Shown: positions 42,381 through 55,814, counted from the stretch's first letter. The stretch is DNA of 64,000 nt from Gongronella butleri (GCA_025201375.1 JAIWZP010000004.1:186001-250000), one strand, 5' to 3'. The notes: generated from the letters alone by a model not told the origin. Program-made: numbers and translations.

Positions 42381-43933
42381 CTAAGATTTGTATCGCAGTG
42401 ACAAAAACACAGCGCCGACAAATGTCATGACACCACACATGGCAAAGAGCATGGCTTGACTGATCGCATCGACCTAGTGAGGAAAAAAAAAAAAAAAAGG
42501 TGAGTAGGCGTGTCAACGGCTGTAAATCTCTCAATATTTCTCAATTTTGGCCCCCAAATCGCGACGCGACGCGTCAAATTCGCTCTTTTTTGGCGCAAAC
42601 GACTTACATTCCAAAAGATGATGGCAATGACCATGTTCATGGGAATGCGGAGCAACGTCATGACGGCGGCACGGGACTCCTCGGGGATCGTTTCGGCGCG
42701 GAGCGACGAGATCGACGGATGATACACGCCTGTGGTGAATTCAAACACGTGATAGGCGAGGCCAAGTGTCACCACCTATGCACAGAAATCGACAGGGTCA
42801 ATGCACTGTTGCCCCCCTTTATGCATGTTTGCATGATTTTTTTTTTTTGTTTTCTGCTTACAGAAGTGCTCCCGTAGGCCATGGCCCAGAAAGACATGCT
42901 CGCAAGGGTGAGTGCGCCCGTGAGCATGCGATCCTTGGTAATGTAGCGCATCCAGCCGGAGGTGCCGGGCGTGCTGGATTGGCGATCAAGCGTCTGGAAT
43001 GCCATTGAGCCGGTCATGATGGCAAACATCAAGGTCGCAAACAAATAACCCAGGGGTATCGGCGAGCTGTCTTCAATGCCTGGGAAAAAAAAAAAAAAAA
43101 AAAGGAGTGAGCAAGCCATTGATCCCCGTCCTGGTGCTCCTTTTTCAGCATTTTTTCTTGTTTTAGGTTGTCATTTGGTTTACCATAGGCGGTCGTGGCG
43201 GCGTTTTCAATGGCTGGCGTGAAGAGCAGCACAAAGACATACATGGAACTCTCAAAGAATGTTTGCGCGGCTCCAAGAAGGATGATATTGTTGCCTAAGG
43301 AATGAAGAATGAATGAAAATGAGATTCAGGAGGTAAAAATCGTGGTGCAATCCACGTGCAGTCTTTTTTTTTTGAGGGGGCACAAAGCATTACTTCCAAA
43401 GAGCACTCTCAGACCTTGCTTGAGTGCGTCGGTCAAACGCACATCGCGCTAGAGAGAGAGAGAGAGAAAAAAAAAAAAAAAAGCGAAATCGCGGAAAATG
43501 AGATTTTTCGTCCATGGATGCGCAATTGCGCGCTTACATTGCCAGAGGGCTCGCCATAATTTTCGGTCCAGGTGCTCAAGATCATGCTTGCAGCGCCAGT
43601 GAGCAGCATGCAGGCGAAAATGTAGGGTGCTGTCACGCCCCAAATATCGACGAGCTGATTTGCGACGAGACCAGCGACAATGGCCACAATGCCGTTCAAA
43701 AACGTGGCCTGGCCAAAGGTCTGCGAGCGCCATTCACTAGGGAACCCGCGCGCCGTGTGCTCGGCCACGTACCATGCCTCAAACACGCTGTACATCAATG
43801 CCGTCGACGCGCCAGATAGCAAATGCGACAGAATTAGCACGGGATAGACATTCATCATGCGCACACACAATGCCGTGATCGTCGTGAAACAGAACAAGAG
43901 ACACATCTTGCGTCGACCCCTGCAAATCAATGG

Positions 43934-43968
<35 letters not shown>

Positions 43969-44394
43969 GTCAAAAAAAAATCAAAATCCAAGAAAGAAAA
44001 AATAAAAGCGCGTCTGTTGCCATGGGAACACAAAATCATACCATGAATCGGCCATGCTGCCAAGTGCTGTGCCAGCAAAAGCACCGCTCAGAAACCCAGT
44101 CAAGAACAAGAGCGCAATCCGCTCGAATTCAAGCCCGTATGTCGTGTACAGCTTATACAGATAGGGGCCCTGCAGCCAGTCAGAGCCTGCACGCCATAAA
44201 ATGAAGAATTGAGCACGCTAGGACCACCAAATGGTTGTTTTTTGGCCCTTACCCATCACTGTCAAGTAGACGGTCAAATACGAGTATTGGAACGATTTGA
44301 ACCGTTTGCGCGTTTCGGCCAACTTTGTCTCGTTCAACTCTGTAGAAAGAGGGTCTGTGTCCAAATTATAGGCGTCCTCGTGTTCAACCGTCAT
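42381..44394 (-). CDS. MFSD5: MFSD5-type molybdate-anion transporter (MFS)
   Basis: Eight exons (44394-44253, 44186-44042, 43919-43538, 43448-43394, 43294-43184, 43079-42862, 42775-42608, 42473-42381) encode 437 residues with about 12 hydrophobic helices. Family motifs are SDWLQGPYLYKLYTTYGL, GSMADSWGRRK (MFS motif A), MYSVFEAWYVAEH and GVYHPSISSLRAETIPEESRA. This is the DUF791/MFSD5 group; the algal member MOT2 imports molybdate. A molybdate carrier would feed molybdenum cofactor enzymes, but the substrate in fungi is inferred. N- and C-termini should be cytosolic. Confidence 0.92.
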
Positions 44395-44904
44395 AGTAGC
44401 GTCGTGTAAAAAGAAAAAAAGAGGAGCGCCTGATGTGCAAAAGTAAAAAAAAAAAAAGGCAAAAAGGAAAGAGAAATCGAGATCAAGCTTGCTTCCCCCA
44501 CATAAATGGCCTAAAAATAGCCCATGAACCCAGGTTTCCCACTCAGCCCAGAAAAGCCATGCTTGAATTGTTCCTGGCGGTCCACCCTGGGCCAATTTCA
44601 TAAGCAGCTTACATACCTCGTTTCATTTGCCACCGTGGCAAAAATGAGAAGAAATAAAAGAGAGATTGCGCGTCCTGCGATGCCCCAATGGCTCGCGTCT
44701 ACTAAAGGGGCAGCGGAATGAGTGCTTTTGCGGCGCCAACAAACCAATTCAAGTGTATTTCCTTTTTTTTTTGTCATTCCTTGTCTCCAGTTCATGAATT
44801 CAGTTTTTTTATTTTTTATGTTTCATGCGCAGTGAGCCATTGAAAAGAGCCTGTGCCTGATCGATTGGCATACATGGTGTGATGCGAAAAAAAAAGACAA
44901 AAAA

Positions 44905-46154
44905 TCAAATGACGGCGGCAAAGAAGCCAAGTTTCTCCACTGGCATGCCTTTCCTCCGCTTGTCGAGCTCGTTCTCCTGATCTTCATGCAGTTTGGTATC
45001 CAATTTTTTGATCAAAGGCAGTGCCAGCTGCGTCGCGGACTAGAAAAAAAAAAAAAAAAAACAGAAAAAAAGGCCGAAAAAAAAACACAAAAAATGAGTC
45101 GCGACGTGCCATTGATTCTTGTTTTTGCTTTCGTACCTGCACCATCTCAGACACAAGACTCGGGTCGAGGCTGCCGAGGCCGGATTTCTGCATGCCACAA
45201 AGCTGGCCGTCCTTGTTGACGCCCACAGAAAGAATCACTTGCGCGCACAGCTCTTCCAAGATGGTAGGATCGACAATGTAGCGTTCGCCCACCTTTTGTC
45301 CAAAAAAAAAAAGCGACCAATGAGAACACGGTGACGCGCTTTTGACGCGTCACGAGACGATTTTTGCTATTCTATTTTTTTTTTACCTTGTACAGGGTGA
45401 CGGACACGGGGGACTGCTGCCAACCTTCCAATGGCTCTGCCTCTTCGACGTCGTCCATGACGTCAAACTCAAATTCGCCATCGCCCATGTCCTGGATCTC
45501 TGTCTTTGGTATACGCGTGTCTTGCAACGCCGCGCGTGTCGTCATCACAATCGTGTCAAACAAGTTGCCATCGCAATCCATCACCTGTTGGAATAAAAAA
45601 AAAATGAGGAATTGGCCCCGCATGTCGACGCGTCTTTTGCCCTTTTGATCCATACCATGGCGTCAATGTAGATGATCCAGCACGATTGGCCGGGAATGAT
45701 GCCCAATTTCTTAAGATCCAGCCCGCTTTGTGCGCCATTGTACCATCGGTCCAGCGCCTGCGTCAGCGAATTGTTCAGGTCGTCGGCACCGCGTCCTTCG
45801 AATTGCTGCGACGCACTCGGCGCACTAGGAAAATGCAAAAAAAAAAAATTGAGCGACGTGAGACGCTTGTTGGCGCAGCCCAATGGCTTTTTTTCTTTAC
45901 CATTCGACGTTGCAGATCACACGGCCAACGTTTGGCGCATCGGGCTCGACCTCGCCAATCTCGACCTTGACGCCAACAAGGACGTCCGTGTCGCCTAGGC
46001 GGCCACGGGCGCTGCCACTCGCCTGTGAGAGCAAGCCGGCTTCCAGCACAAGCGTGCGATAGTCCATGCGTGCACGGCCGTCGGCACGGCAATCATTGTC
46101 AATGCCCTCGGTGATATATGTCTTTTCGGCAGGGGATATCACGGGCGCAGGCAT
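44905..46154 (-). CDS. RRP42: exosome complex component Rrp42 (EXOSC7)
   Basis: Five exons (46154-45901, 45824-45656, 45584-45387, 45292-45137, 45039-44905) encode 303 residues. It is an RNase PH-fold subunit of the nine-subunit exosome ring: DCRADGRARMDYRTL at the N-terminus, GSARGRLGDTDVLVGVK, VECAPSASQQFEGRG across the first splice junction, and MDCDGNLFDTIVMTTRAAL. The eukaryotic subunit is catalytically inactive and structural. I take the ATG at 46154; the next in-frame codons upstream are not ATG. An acidic insert (DMGDGEFEFDVMDDVEEAE) replaces a loop usually seen here. It is nuclear and cytoplasmic. Confidence 0.93.
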
Positions 46155-46505
46155 CGTCAAAGAAACAAAAGATCAGGGAAAGAAGCGAGAAAAAACGGCG
46201 GCAAGTCTCTGCAAGGAAGGCTTTTTTTTAGGAAATTAAAACACCGCTTCCCAAGGCATTTCGTCGTTGCCTTTTTGGACATGTCAATGCAATTGCACCC
46301 TTTGGTCGCGTGAAATTTGATTGTTCTTTTTTTATGGTTCCTTTCTTGGTTTTTCTTTTGTCGCTGTGTCTTGCATCAAAATAAAGGGGGTTGGAGCGCA
46401 TATAATAAGCTTATCAGGCCAACAAAGTCCCTCAAAGGACGCGTCAGAAAGAGAAAAAGTACAATTTTATTATAAAAAATGGCGGAATTCTATGATTTTG
46501 AGGCT

Positions 46506-47734
46506 CTATTCTGCATTTTTCTTCTGCTTCAGCAGAGTCCATGCCATGCCAGTGCCGATGCGTGCAAAACCGAGATGATCAAAGAGCGCCTGGCTTGCGG
46601 GATTGGTCGACTCGACGATGGATGCAATGTAATGCGGGTGGGCGGGATCCGTCTTTGCAAAAAAGTCGGCGTGACGCTTCATTAGGTGCGTCGTCACCAC
46701 AGACGCGAGGCCCTGGCGCCGGTACTCGGGAATCACATGCAGGCCACCAATGGCCACTGAAGAAAAACGATTGAAAAAAAGAAGTGAGCTTATGATTTTT
46801 TTTTTTTTTTTTTTTTTTTTGCAATTATTTCGCATCGATGCCTTACCATCGCGGTGGGTAAAGGCCCAGGCAATGGGCTTGTCATTGTCACGCAGGGCAA
46901 CGGACAGCTTGCAGCAATCCAGCACGTATTCACGGTCGTACAAGATTTTGTTGCGCTGAACAACCTAGAAAAGAAAAAGAAAAAAGGAATTGCTGATGAG
47001 GTCACGGTTCTTTTCCGCGCCTTTTGTGCGTCGTTTTCAGCCTTACCTCATCGACGTCCTCGTCTTCGAGCGAGGTCACCGTGTATTTGGTATCAATGGG
47101 TGCATCGAGATCATTGACGTCGCGCACAAACGTGAGACATGGGCCGTAAAAGTCGACATCAAAGAGGCATGAGAAGAGCGGGTGCCACAGCGTGTTGACG
47201 CCATGCATGAAGATTTCTAAAACGGGTAGAAACCAAATGGGCAAAAAGGCAAGCACGCGTCAATCGCTTGGATTATCTCTTTTTTCTTGCCTTTTTTTTT
47301 TTTTTTTTACCTCCATTGTTTTCTTGCATGAGCTGCTTCATAATGGGCTCGAGTGCCTGGACGCTCTTTTCATACAGAGTCTGCATGTCCGGGCGGTCGG
47401 GGAAGAATAGGGGCGCCTTTTCGGTCCAATTGGCCTCCTCAAGCTTTCCAGCAACGTCCTTGCCAACGGCCTCGTTCAGGATGTGCTCTGTGCTCAAATA
47501 GACGCGCAGGCGGTGATAGCTGTTGATGACGAGGACCACGGGCTCGTCGGGTGGCAGGTGTGTGGGGTCGGTGTGGGTCGAGAACACTTTTGCACGGCCC
47601 AGGTGGTCAGAGGCATAGTGACCCATAAGCGAAAACCAGCCGACAAAGTGCGTGCTGCTTGGCTGGTGGTGCAAAAGGAGCTGATCAGCAAGCGCCGAGT
47701 ATTGCTCGGTCGGCACAAGGTGCAAGGCAGCCAT
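46506..47734 (-). CDS. GNAT-family N-acetyltransferase (FR47/GLYATL-like)
   Basis: Four exons (47734-47311, 47216-47047, 46964-46847, 46756-46506) encode 320 residues. The C-terminal part is a GNAT fold: DNDKPIAWAFTHRDG, then the acetyl-CoA loop LHVIPEYRRQGLASVVT (the Q/R-x-x-G-x-G/A motif), and SIVESTNPASQALFDHLGF, typical of FR47-like and glycine N-acyltransferase-like proteins. The N-terminal about 180 residues have no recognised family; they include HRLRVYLSTEHI. The substrate is unknown; a small-molecule amine or N-terminal acyl acceptor is possible. There is no targeting signal. Confidence 0.82.
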
Positions 47735-48052
47735 AATAGTCTAAAAGGAATACCGTGGAAAAGTGGAAAAGAAAAAAGTGAAGAAAAAGGGAAAAAAAAG
47801 GAATTGACCCTCCGCTTCCATTTATTTATGAATTTTCTCATTCTGGCCCTGGAAAAAAAAAAAATCAACTGCGCCGCTCTGCCCCACGCGTTCCTGGTCC
47901 CCCGCTCCCGGGTCCCTGCGCCTCAATTGCTTACGTGAGCGGATCGGTTGGTCATTGGCGTGCCTTGCAAGCCGAATCACGCGTCCAATGGCCCGCCCTT
48001 TTTTTTTTTTCTACAATTTTATTGCACAATTAGCAATCATTTTGCTCATTTT
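47735..48052. other. intergenic between GNAT and condensin genes
   Basis: 318 bp holding the GNAT promoter and the condensin 3' UTR. No further features seen. Confidence 0.45.
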
Positions 48053-51000
48053 TCAATCTTCATCCATTGGATCCAAGGGTATGGAGGAGTCGTTTTGTGT
48101 CTGTGGCGGTGCCGCAGCGGCATTGTCGGCATCTTCTTGCTCCTGGGTGTCCTCCTGCTGAGTGGCGTCGTCGTCGGCGGCCCCGTCCATGTTGCTGTCG
48201 CCTTGCTCGCCCGGCTCATTGCCGCCATTCAAGACGGACTCGATTTTGGACTCCAATTCGTCGATGACGGCCTTGTAGTCGGCTTTTTGCAGCTTTTGTG
48301 CGGCGCGGCCCTTGCTGATGATCTCGGTGAATGATTTGTGCACCGACTCCTCGTGCAGCTTGTCTTGGTATAGCGGGAAATTGTCCACGAGCTTGCGGAA
48401 GCTCTTTTCGGACTTCATTGGCAAAAGAGACAGACAATACGCAATGTCGCGCCACCCACGCTCGTCTTGCCGCGTCTTGAATCGTTGACACATCTTTTCC
48501 ACAATATTTTCCGCTTGCTTGCCCTGTTACAAAAAAAAAAAAGAGCAATTGCATAAACGCGCGCTCATTTGTTGTCTATTTCTCTGTTCCTTTACCTTTT
48601 CGACGAAATCAAAAGAAAAGATGAATTTCATGATGCGATGGAAGCCTTCCTCGGAGAGCTGGTCGGCGGGGGTGCTTGTGAGATTGCTGATGATATCGGG
48701 CAGATTGTTGTAGATGGCATTGTCCTTTGTAGCGAGCTCGGTGAAGAAGAGTTTGGCCAGATCCGCGATGCGATGATCGGCGTCCTCGAGACATTTTGCC
48801 ATTTCGCTGATTTGACCTTTGACCTTGACCATGCCATTGAGGATCAAGTGAGTGAGGACCATGACCGTGTTCTTCTTGACAAGGTTATCCTCGTCGCCCA
48901 GTCGGTTGTACAGGAAGCTGATATTATCGTCGATCAGCGTGCTGAAGCACACCGCCATGTCGCCGAGCGCAATGACAATGTTGCTACGGATCGTCGCGTC
49001 TTTGGACTTTTCCAGAATCGTCAGCAGCAAGCGCAGGTGCCGCTCGCAAAATTCAGAACTGACACACATGAATTTGCCGAGCGACAGCGTCGCCATTGCC
49101 TGCAGTGTGCGATCCTGCATGGAAAAAATGGAAAAAAATGGAAAAAAGAGCTTGATGAGCAACCCCATTTTTACAACCAATTGGCGCTTCTGGCTTACCG
49201 AGTACACCCTGTTGCGCGCGCAAATCTCGGTCAGCATGGGGCCAAACTTGGCCAGCAGCGCGTGCGGGCTGAAAAGGATCTCATGCTCTCGGATACGCAA
49301 AATCGCGTCCCCAATGTCGTCCTCGGCTGAGCCACCAACTTGCTCGAGCTCGTCCGCGGCCTCATCCGCGCCAGCATTCTTGAGTTTCTCCTCTATTCGT
49401 AGAAAAACAAAAAAAGGGGGTCAAAAAGCGTGTTTTTTTCAAAAAAAAAAAAAAAACGTGGCCCACGCACTGTCGCTGTCTGTCTTTTTGCGCTTCCACA
49501 CGGCTTCCAAGAGCTCAAGATAGACAGTCTGTTTGATAGCGACGTGGCCAACCATAAAGACAAGCTGGCTGAGAAGGAATGGGCTCTGTTCGGACAGATA
49601 GATGGGGCGGCTTGTGCTGCTGTCGGACACGCTGTTGCCACTGGCCGACGCGTCGCCCGTCATGTTGGTATCTTGATCGACGTCCATGTCGTCGCCGCCC
49701 TGCAATGGCTGCTCTTGTTCTTGCGCTTGATCTTGCTCATGCTGCGGCGATGATGGGTCTTGGTTGCCATTTTCGCTGCCAGATGGCGGAGCAGGTGGCG
49801 CATCGGGCTGGATGAACACCAGCTTGGTTTTGGTCTTGATCATATCACCACACAACTGATCAGGACGCTCACCAAGGCCATACACCGTGTTCAATGCCTG
49901 CTCACACATGCCAAACCAGTCCATCGACGTCGTGGGCACCTCGATCATCGCACGCAGCTTGCCAAACATCGCATGTGTCATGGGGAAGCGTCGACCTTCA
50001 TAGACACCACGCGCTGCAAATGAGAAAAAAAAAAGAGACAAAATGAGCGCGTCTTCTTTGGAAATGGTGAGGAAAGCTTACCTTGATCGTTTTTCGTGCC
50101 TGCTAGGCGCTGAAGTGCAATGCATGTGTAACGTGCCAGAGACAAATCCGCCTAGAAAATGAAACAAAGTGATGAGATTGGCGGCGAAATGGACTGCAAT
50201 GCCACGTTGTAACTACCTTGCCCATGGCGCCAAGGCCGACTTCCAGCATAAGATCCACCTTTTCAGCAACGACCGAAGTGTCAGCACGTGCAAACATGCC
50301 CAGGATGATGATGGCACCACGTCGCTGGTGCTTGGGGATCTGGCCACGCGAAAAGCCTAGAAAAAAAAAATGAGAAAAAGGCGCTTTTGACGTGATGTTT
50401 CTTTGAATTCTTACCATAAACCTCCCAGAGCTTCTCAATCACCTGGGGCAAGATGATGCCGTCCTTGATCATGATGGTCAGAATCTGCTCCAGGGATGTG
50501 AGATCCGCCAGGGTCGCATTGTACGTGAGCTCAATCAAGTTCTTCGCAATGAGCGCGATGTTTTGGCGCTTGGACAGCTTTCGATCCATATCAATATACA
50601 AAGTACGATAGCACTCGAGCAGCTTGAGTTTGATGCCCTTGCCTTCGTCGCTCGTATCCTTTGTCCAGATCAAATGCAGCATTTTGCGGATGCCATCCTG
50701 GAAATCATCAAAAAAAGATCAGCAACCAGCACTTGCCAATTCCAGTCCCTTTTTTTTTTTTTTTTTCTTGTTCATGTTTTGACTTGCCTTTGCATGATTG
50801 ACCTTGTACAAATAGGCAGTCATGTAGAAATCCATCGCCTCGACGACCTCCAGCTTGGATTTTGACGAGAGGAATTGATTGATGTGCGGCATGCAGGCCT
50901 CGAGTTGCTTGATGAACTCCACGGCGTCAGCAAGAAACTTTTGCATGAATTTGAGCTGCTGCATGTTTTCTTGGCTGACAAAACGCACGACGGGCTGCAA

Positions 51001-53361
51001 TGACGCATCGCGGTGGCTGATGGGCACGTCATCATCGTCATCCTCGGCATCCTTGTCGCCTTCCTGCTGTTCCACCGTTGGCTGAGAAGCCTCGTCGCGA
51101 CCGTTCGTGGGCGCGTCATCGTCGTCGTCCAAGTCCATCGCGTCACCAGGAGTAAATGCCTCTTTTGGCGTTTGCGCATCATCGGTCGCGGGCGACGATG
51201 GCAGAGACGCGTCATCCGCCGGCGCGGCGGGCGTCGACGCATTATCCGTGTCGTCTTGTATGTCACCATTGCTCATGCTCGCCATCCCAAACGCGTCGCG
51301 CATCCCATTTTCGTCTTCTTGCACGCGTGACACCTGAAAAATCAAAATAAAATAAGCCCCCAGAATCTTTTGCCCTCTGTCTTTTGTGCAAACGCTTACC
51401 TTCAATTCTTCTTCAAGCTTGGTCAATCGGTCTTGCCAGTCAGACAGCTTGAGCTCGCCGCCATACATGTCAAAGGGATGTGTGGAAATCAAGCGATTGA
51501 GCACGCGCACCGCCATTTTGCGCACACTGCTGCTCTTGTCCTCCAAGTGACGACACGCAAGCGTCACCAGCGTCTGACGGCGCTTGGGAAATTTGATGGG
51601 CATGCTACAGATGAAAAAAAAGGAAAAAAATATGAGACATGTCTGTCATGCGAGCGCGCAAAAAGATTCCCTGGCTTACTCGAGAATGCGCAGGTACACT
51701 TGGAGCACTTTGACGCGGCAAAAAGCAATGGGATCCAGCATACGTTCCTCCAGGATGTCAAAAAAGCCATTGATCTGATCCCTATGGGGCTGGCCCTCCT
51801 CGGTCGATTGCGAAAGCTCCACAATGAGCTTACCAAGCATCTCGACAATACACATGCGCATCGTGTAAGACTGTTTGCAAAAAAAAAAAAAAAAAAGAAG
51901 AGGTGAGATCCACGCCAAAATGACGGGTGATGGGTTTTTTATGATATTTTTGACGTTTTTTTTCTTTGCCGTACGTCGCTGTCCAGTTGGTGCGTGAGCA
52001 AGCCCAGATTCTTGACGATGGTCTTTGGTGTGGCGTCGGTGAGGCGCAGCAAAAAGGCGGAGAAGGTCTTTGGATTGGCCGTGTCCTTGAGCTCCTTGGC
52101 TGCAGCGTCCTTGAATTCCTGATTGCTCACCTGCCTGAGGAGCTCGTGCGCAAGCTGTGTGTAGTCGTGCTTGTCAATGGCGTGACATAAAAAGTCGGCC
52201 ATCGGCTCGGCACTGTGCTCCCAATATTGCAACGTCTGCATCACCGTTGTCTGCGCAGCTACAAATGCCAAAATAAGAATTATAAAAGTGTGAGCAAAAA
52301 GACGCGTCCATCGTTGGTCAATTGAAGGCCCAATAGGACCACACACGCGCGGCATTTGCTTACCCAAGAGATGGTCGTAGCGCTTGACACAGATGCTGAG
52401 AATCTCAAAAATACCGTCTTTCAATGTCTGCATCTTGATGAGCGCGCTGGACTCGAACACCGTATAACACGGCTTGGTGAACATGCTAAAAAACGAGGAA
52501 TTGGGGTGAGTGACGCATTCTCTCGCTTCCTCAAACGCCCGATTTTTACTTGATCAGCACCGTGCGATCTTGCGGAAGTGTCCAAATCTTGGATAGCTTG
52601 AGGTCTAGCAGCTTGATCTCGGTGTCATAAATCTTGCGGCGGTGATTGACCCACACCGAGGACGTGTATTCGTTGGTCTTTGCGCCCTTCTGCTCGAAAT
52701 GAGGCGGTCAGCGCGCCCCATTCTTGTCTTTTTTTTTCCTTTTTTTCTTTTTTTCTTTTTTTCTCCTTACTTTGGACCGGCTAGTGGCTGCCGTCTCGGC
52801 TCTGTGCGATGCATCCTCGATTTGCATCAGCATCCAGTACGAGAGGAAGATGTACCGCTCTAAACACACGCGATGCTCGGCAAATGTGTCCGTGTCATTC
52901 ACGTGGATGTCCTCGGACGTCGCTGTAATCTCGCTGCGGAACGCTGAAAGCGTGATATCCACCAGGCGCGCCGTGATACGCGTGCTGAGCAGATCAAGGT
53001 TCCTGGAACAAAAAAGCACAAAGAGAATGAGCACGTCTTTTGGCCATGCGTCGCAAGATCTTACTTGACAAAGCTGCCCAGCTTGCCAAACACGTCCGCT
53101 TCCACAATCGACCGGCTAGATATTTCAATCGACTCGGTGACAGCTGCAGCAAAAGGGACATGGAACAAAGATAAAAAAGCGGCGTCAGCAATGAGTGCTC
53201 ATTAAACAATGCGCTGTTTCTTTACCATTCAAGGCACGAGCCAGCTCCTTGTCTGACTGGCCCTCGATATCAATCTCGCTCTCGAGAGGATAGTCGCAAA
53301 GCCCCTGTTGAAGCACCTGTACTTCCTCTTGGAGCACAAATTCAGAATCGGCAGCAGCCAT
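48053..53361 (-). CDS. YCS4: condensin complex subunit 1 (CND1/NCAPD2)
   Basis: About 16 exons (first 53361-53227, last about 48524-48053) encode about 1,385 residues, close to NCAPD2. It is a HEAT-repeat protein. The N-terminal part (FVLQEEVQVLQQGLCDYPLE) matches the Cnd1 N-terminal domain. The Cnd1 core appears as TIRSNIVIALGDMAVCFSTL, FLYNRLGDEDNLVKKNTVMV, THLILNGMVKVKGQISEMAK and ERGWRDIAYCLSLLPMKSEKS. It binds kleisin and DNA in the condensin ring that compacts mitotic chromosomes. Acidic, Ser/Pro-rich linkers near the middle (DLDDDDDAPTNGRDE) and before the C-terminal HEAT block (DDMDVDQDTNM) are probably disordered phosphorylation regions. Inner exon borders are approximate. Confidence 0.93.
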
Positions 53362-53487
53362 CGTGCACGGTAATAAGATAAAAAGAAAACGAAGCGGGGA
53401 AGAAAAAGCGCGACACGCCAAATTGATGTCTGTTTCCCAGATACAGTATGTGCCTCGAATTCAACTCCCGCCATTTCCTCTTGCTCT

Positions 53488-53490
<3 letters not shown>

Positions 53491-53542
<52 letters not shown>
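53491..53542. repeat. poly-T tract of 52 nt
   Basis: The longest homopolymer in the window, 130 bp upstream of the condensin start codon (an A tract on the coding strand). It may act as a nucleosome-depleting promoter element. Confidence 0.95.
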
Positions 53543-53545
<3 letters not shown>

Positions 53546-54074
53546 GCGCGCACTGCGACGCGCTTGCCATCTGGGTGTAATGCGTCCCAAAGAATGGCAA
53601 GCCATTGGACATGCACTCAATGGGCACCGACAAAAAAAAATGGTATTCCTTTTTTTGTGTTACAGTAGTCTGCTGTCGCCGAGAGCTCGAGACTTGCGCC
53701 ATTTTCACTGATGCTCACAAATCCTATCATATGACACCACTTTACTGTATTATCAATTAATCACATCGAACATCGCAAATCATACAAAGATCGCCTCCCA
53801 AACTTTGCCATTATACTGTATGTAGATTATTTCTTCGGCGCGTCTCGTTTCAAAAAAAGTCTTACTGTAGAAATCGAGAGGTTAATCTGGCCTTCTGGCG
53901 GTTGCTTCTTGCTTGTACAGTAGTGAAATCCCAAAAATGTACAGTATAATACAGTATGATACTGTATGTACGTACTGTATCATATGATACCGGGTAGATG
54001 TTCACAAATCCCGTCTTAAACACTACAGTACAATCCGTAGTTGGATTGCCTCCAAAACTCTTTGCACTACTGTA
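53543..54074. other. TACAGTA/TACTGTA-rich intergenic DNA
   Basis: No gene seen. Heptamers TACAGTA or TACTGTA occur at 53661, 53743, about 53815, about 53866, about 53917 and repeatedly around 53940-53990, leading into element C. Confidence 0.5.
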
Positions 54075-55078
54075 CAGTGCCCGGACAAAAAAAAGTTTCG
54101 CTGTGCATAATTCTCTGCAGTGCAAGGTATCAATTAATCGCGTTAATCTCTGCTGTATTGATCAATAATGGCTCCAGTGATATGAAATTTTGCAGGAACA
54201 ATGATTTAAAAGTAAAAAAGCAATTCTAAAATTATGAAATGGCTATGCCAAGCGGGTATTGAAATAGATCAAAAAAGGGATACCTGACGCGTCACGCGAC
54301 GCGACGCGTACCTACGCGTATACAATGGCCTGTGGAGATGAATTGACGTTATGAACACCATCTCCAATTTTTTTGCAACGAGTGCAATGATGCCTAATTG
54401 TATTTTAAGAATCAATTCCATGTTACATGCATTGCATCGGTGCTGTGATCGAATAATGTAAAATCATCATGTGACACGCTTCACGCGTCAGTTGCATCTG
54501 GAATAACAATTGCCATCTCTGTTATCTAATTTTAATCCCTAGTTGGCTTAAAACCATTGTACTTATTTAATTTGAAGGACTAGAATAGACTGTTATCGAT
54601 TGGTTGACCAGTAGGAGCACTACGACCATGTTACGAAGGAAATCGCGACTTTTGACGCGTCTGACGCGTGACGCGTGTCACATGATGAATTTTACATTAT
54701 TCGATCACAGCACCGATGCAATGCATGTAACATGGAATTGATTCTTAAAATACAATTAGGCATCATTGCACTCGTTGCAAAAAAATTGGAGATGGTGTTC
54801 ATAACGTCAATTCATCTCCACAGGCCATTGTATACGCGTAGGTACGCGTCGCGTCGCGTGACGCGTCAGGTATCCCTTTTTTGATCTATTTCAATACCCG
54901 CTTGGCATAGCCATTTCATAATTTTAGAATTGCTTTTTTACTTTTAAATCATTGTTCCTGCAAAATTTCATATCACTGGAGCCATTATTGATCAATACAG
55001 CAGAGATTAACGCGATTAATTGATACCTTGCACTGCAGAGAATTATGCACAGCGAAACTTTTTTTTGTCCGGGCACTG
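54075..55078. mobile_element. TA-flanked 1.0-kb palindromic element C
   Basis: A 1004-bp foldback with termini CAGTGCCCGGACAAAAAAAA inward from both ends and TA on each side (54073-54074, 55079-55080). Arms of about 418 bp (54075-54492 and 54661-55078) are nearly perfect reverse complements around a centre of about 168 nt. The arms share the GATCAATA-ATGGCTCCAGTGA segment and the GACGCGTCACGCGACGCG block with elements A and B. The centre matches element B's centre in the opposite orientation. No ORF longer than the arms' mirror-image frames exists. It is a non-autonomous Tc1/mariner-type element or long-TIR MITE. Confidence 0.88.
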
Positions 55079-55080
55079 TA

Positions 55081-55799
55081 CTGTAGGCCATTTCGTTGCG
55101 TCTTTTTTCAGAATGGCGTTGACAACCAGAGGCCTGCTGAGTCGCTACTGTATGCAGATGAATCCAAAATATCGACGTTTTCACAATTATACAGTACTGT
55201 AACATTGTCGCGTCCTGGTCAAATTCTTCTTCGATCGCAATGAAATTTGCATTGTTCACATCAGACGGGCTCGGACATCATTTCCAGAATGTTGTTTGGT
55301 GTTTGCCCGATGATGTGTGACTTTTGTACGTTTGTGATGAAAGCCGTTCAAACATTGCACAAATTTTTAACCTCTGTGTTCTCGGCAATGGATGTAGATA
55401 CAGTACAGTATGATATGACGACTCACAGCAGCGCTTTTATCATACATACTGTACTGTATAAGTGTTAAAAGCACCTGTTGAATAATGAATCTCTACTGTA
55501 TTATCATATCGAACGAGACCAGTTTCATCGGTGGATGGCCAAACCTCGCAGAAAAAATTCACTTTTTCATTAAAATTTTTGCTCGCGATTTGCTCGGCAG
55601 CAACGGTCTACAGTATGATACGGTAATAAACCTGTAATTTTTATTGCAGTTTTACTACTGTAACAAACAGGGGGCAAAGCACCTAATGGAATGGCTTGCG
55701 GCGTGCTATTATCTTGGGTTTTAACTTTTTGCATCGGTCATTTCACCAGGCTACAGTAGTACAGTAGTGGGTGGTCCAGCACAAAAAAACTGCAAAATA
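55081..55799. other. repeat-island DNA with many TACAGTA-type heptamers
   Basis: No gene seen. Heptamers occur around 55146, 55190, 55400, 55450, 55494, 55610, 55655 and 55750. The base composition is A/T-rich. Confidence 0.45.
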
Positions 55800-55814
55800 A
55801 AAAATATGATAAAA

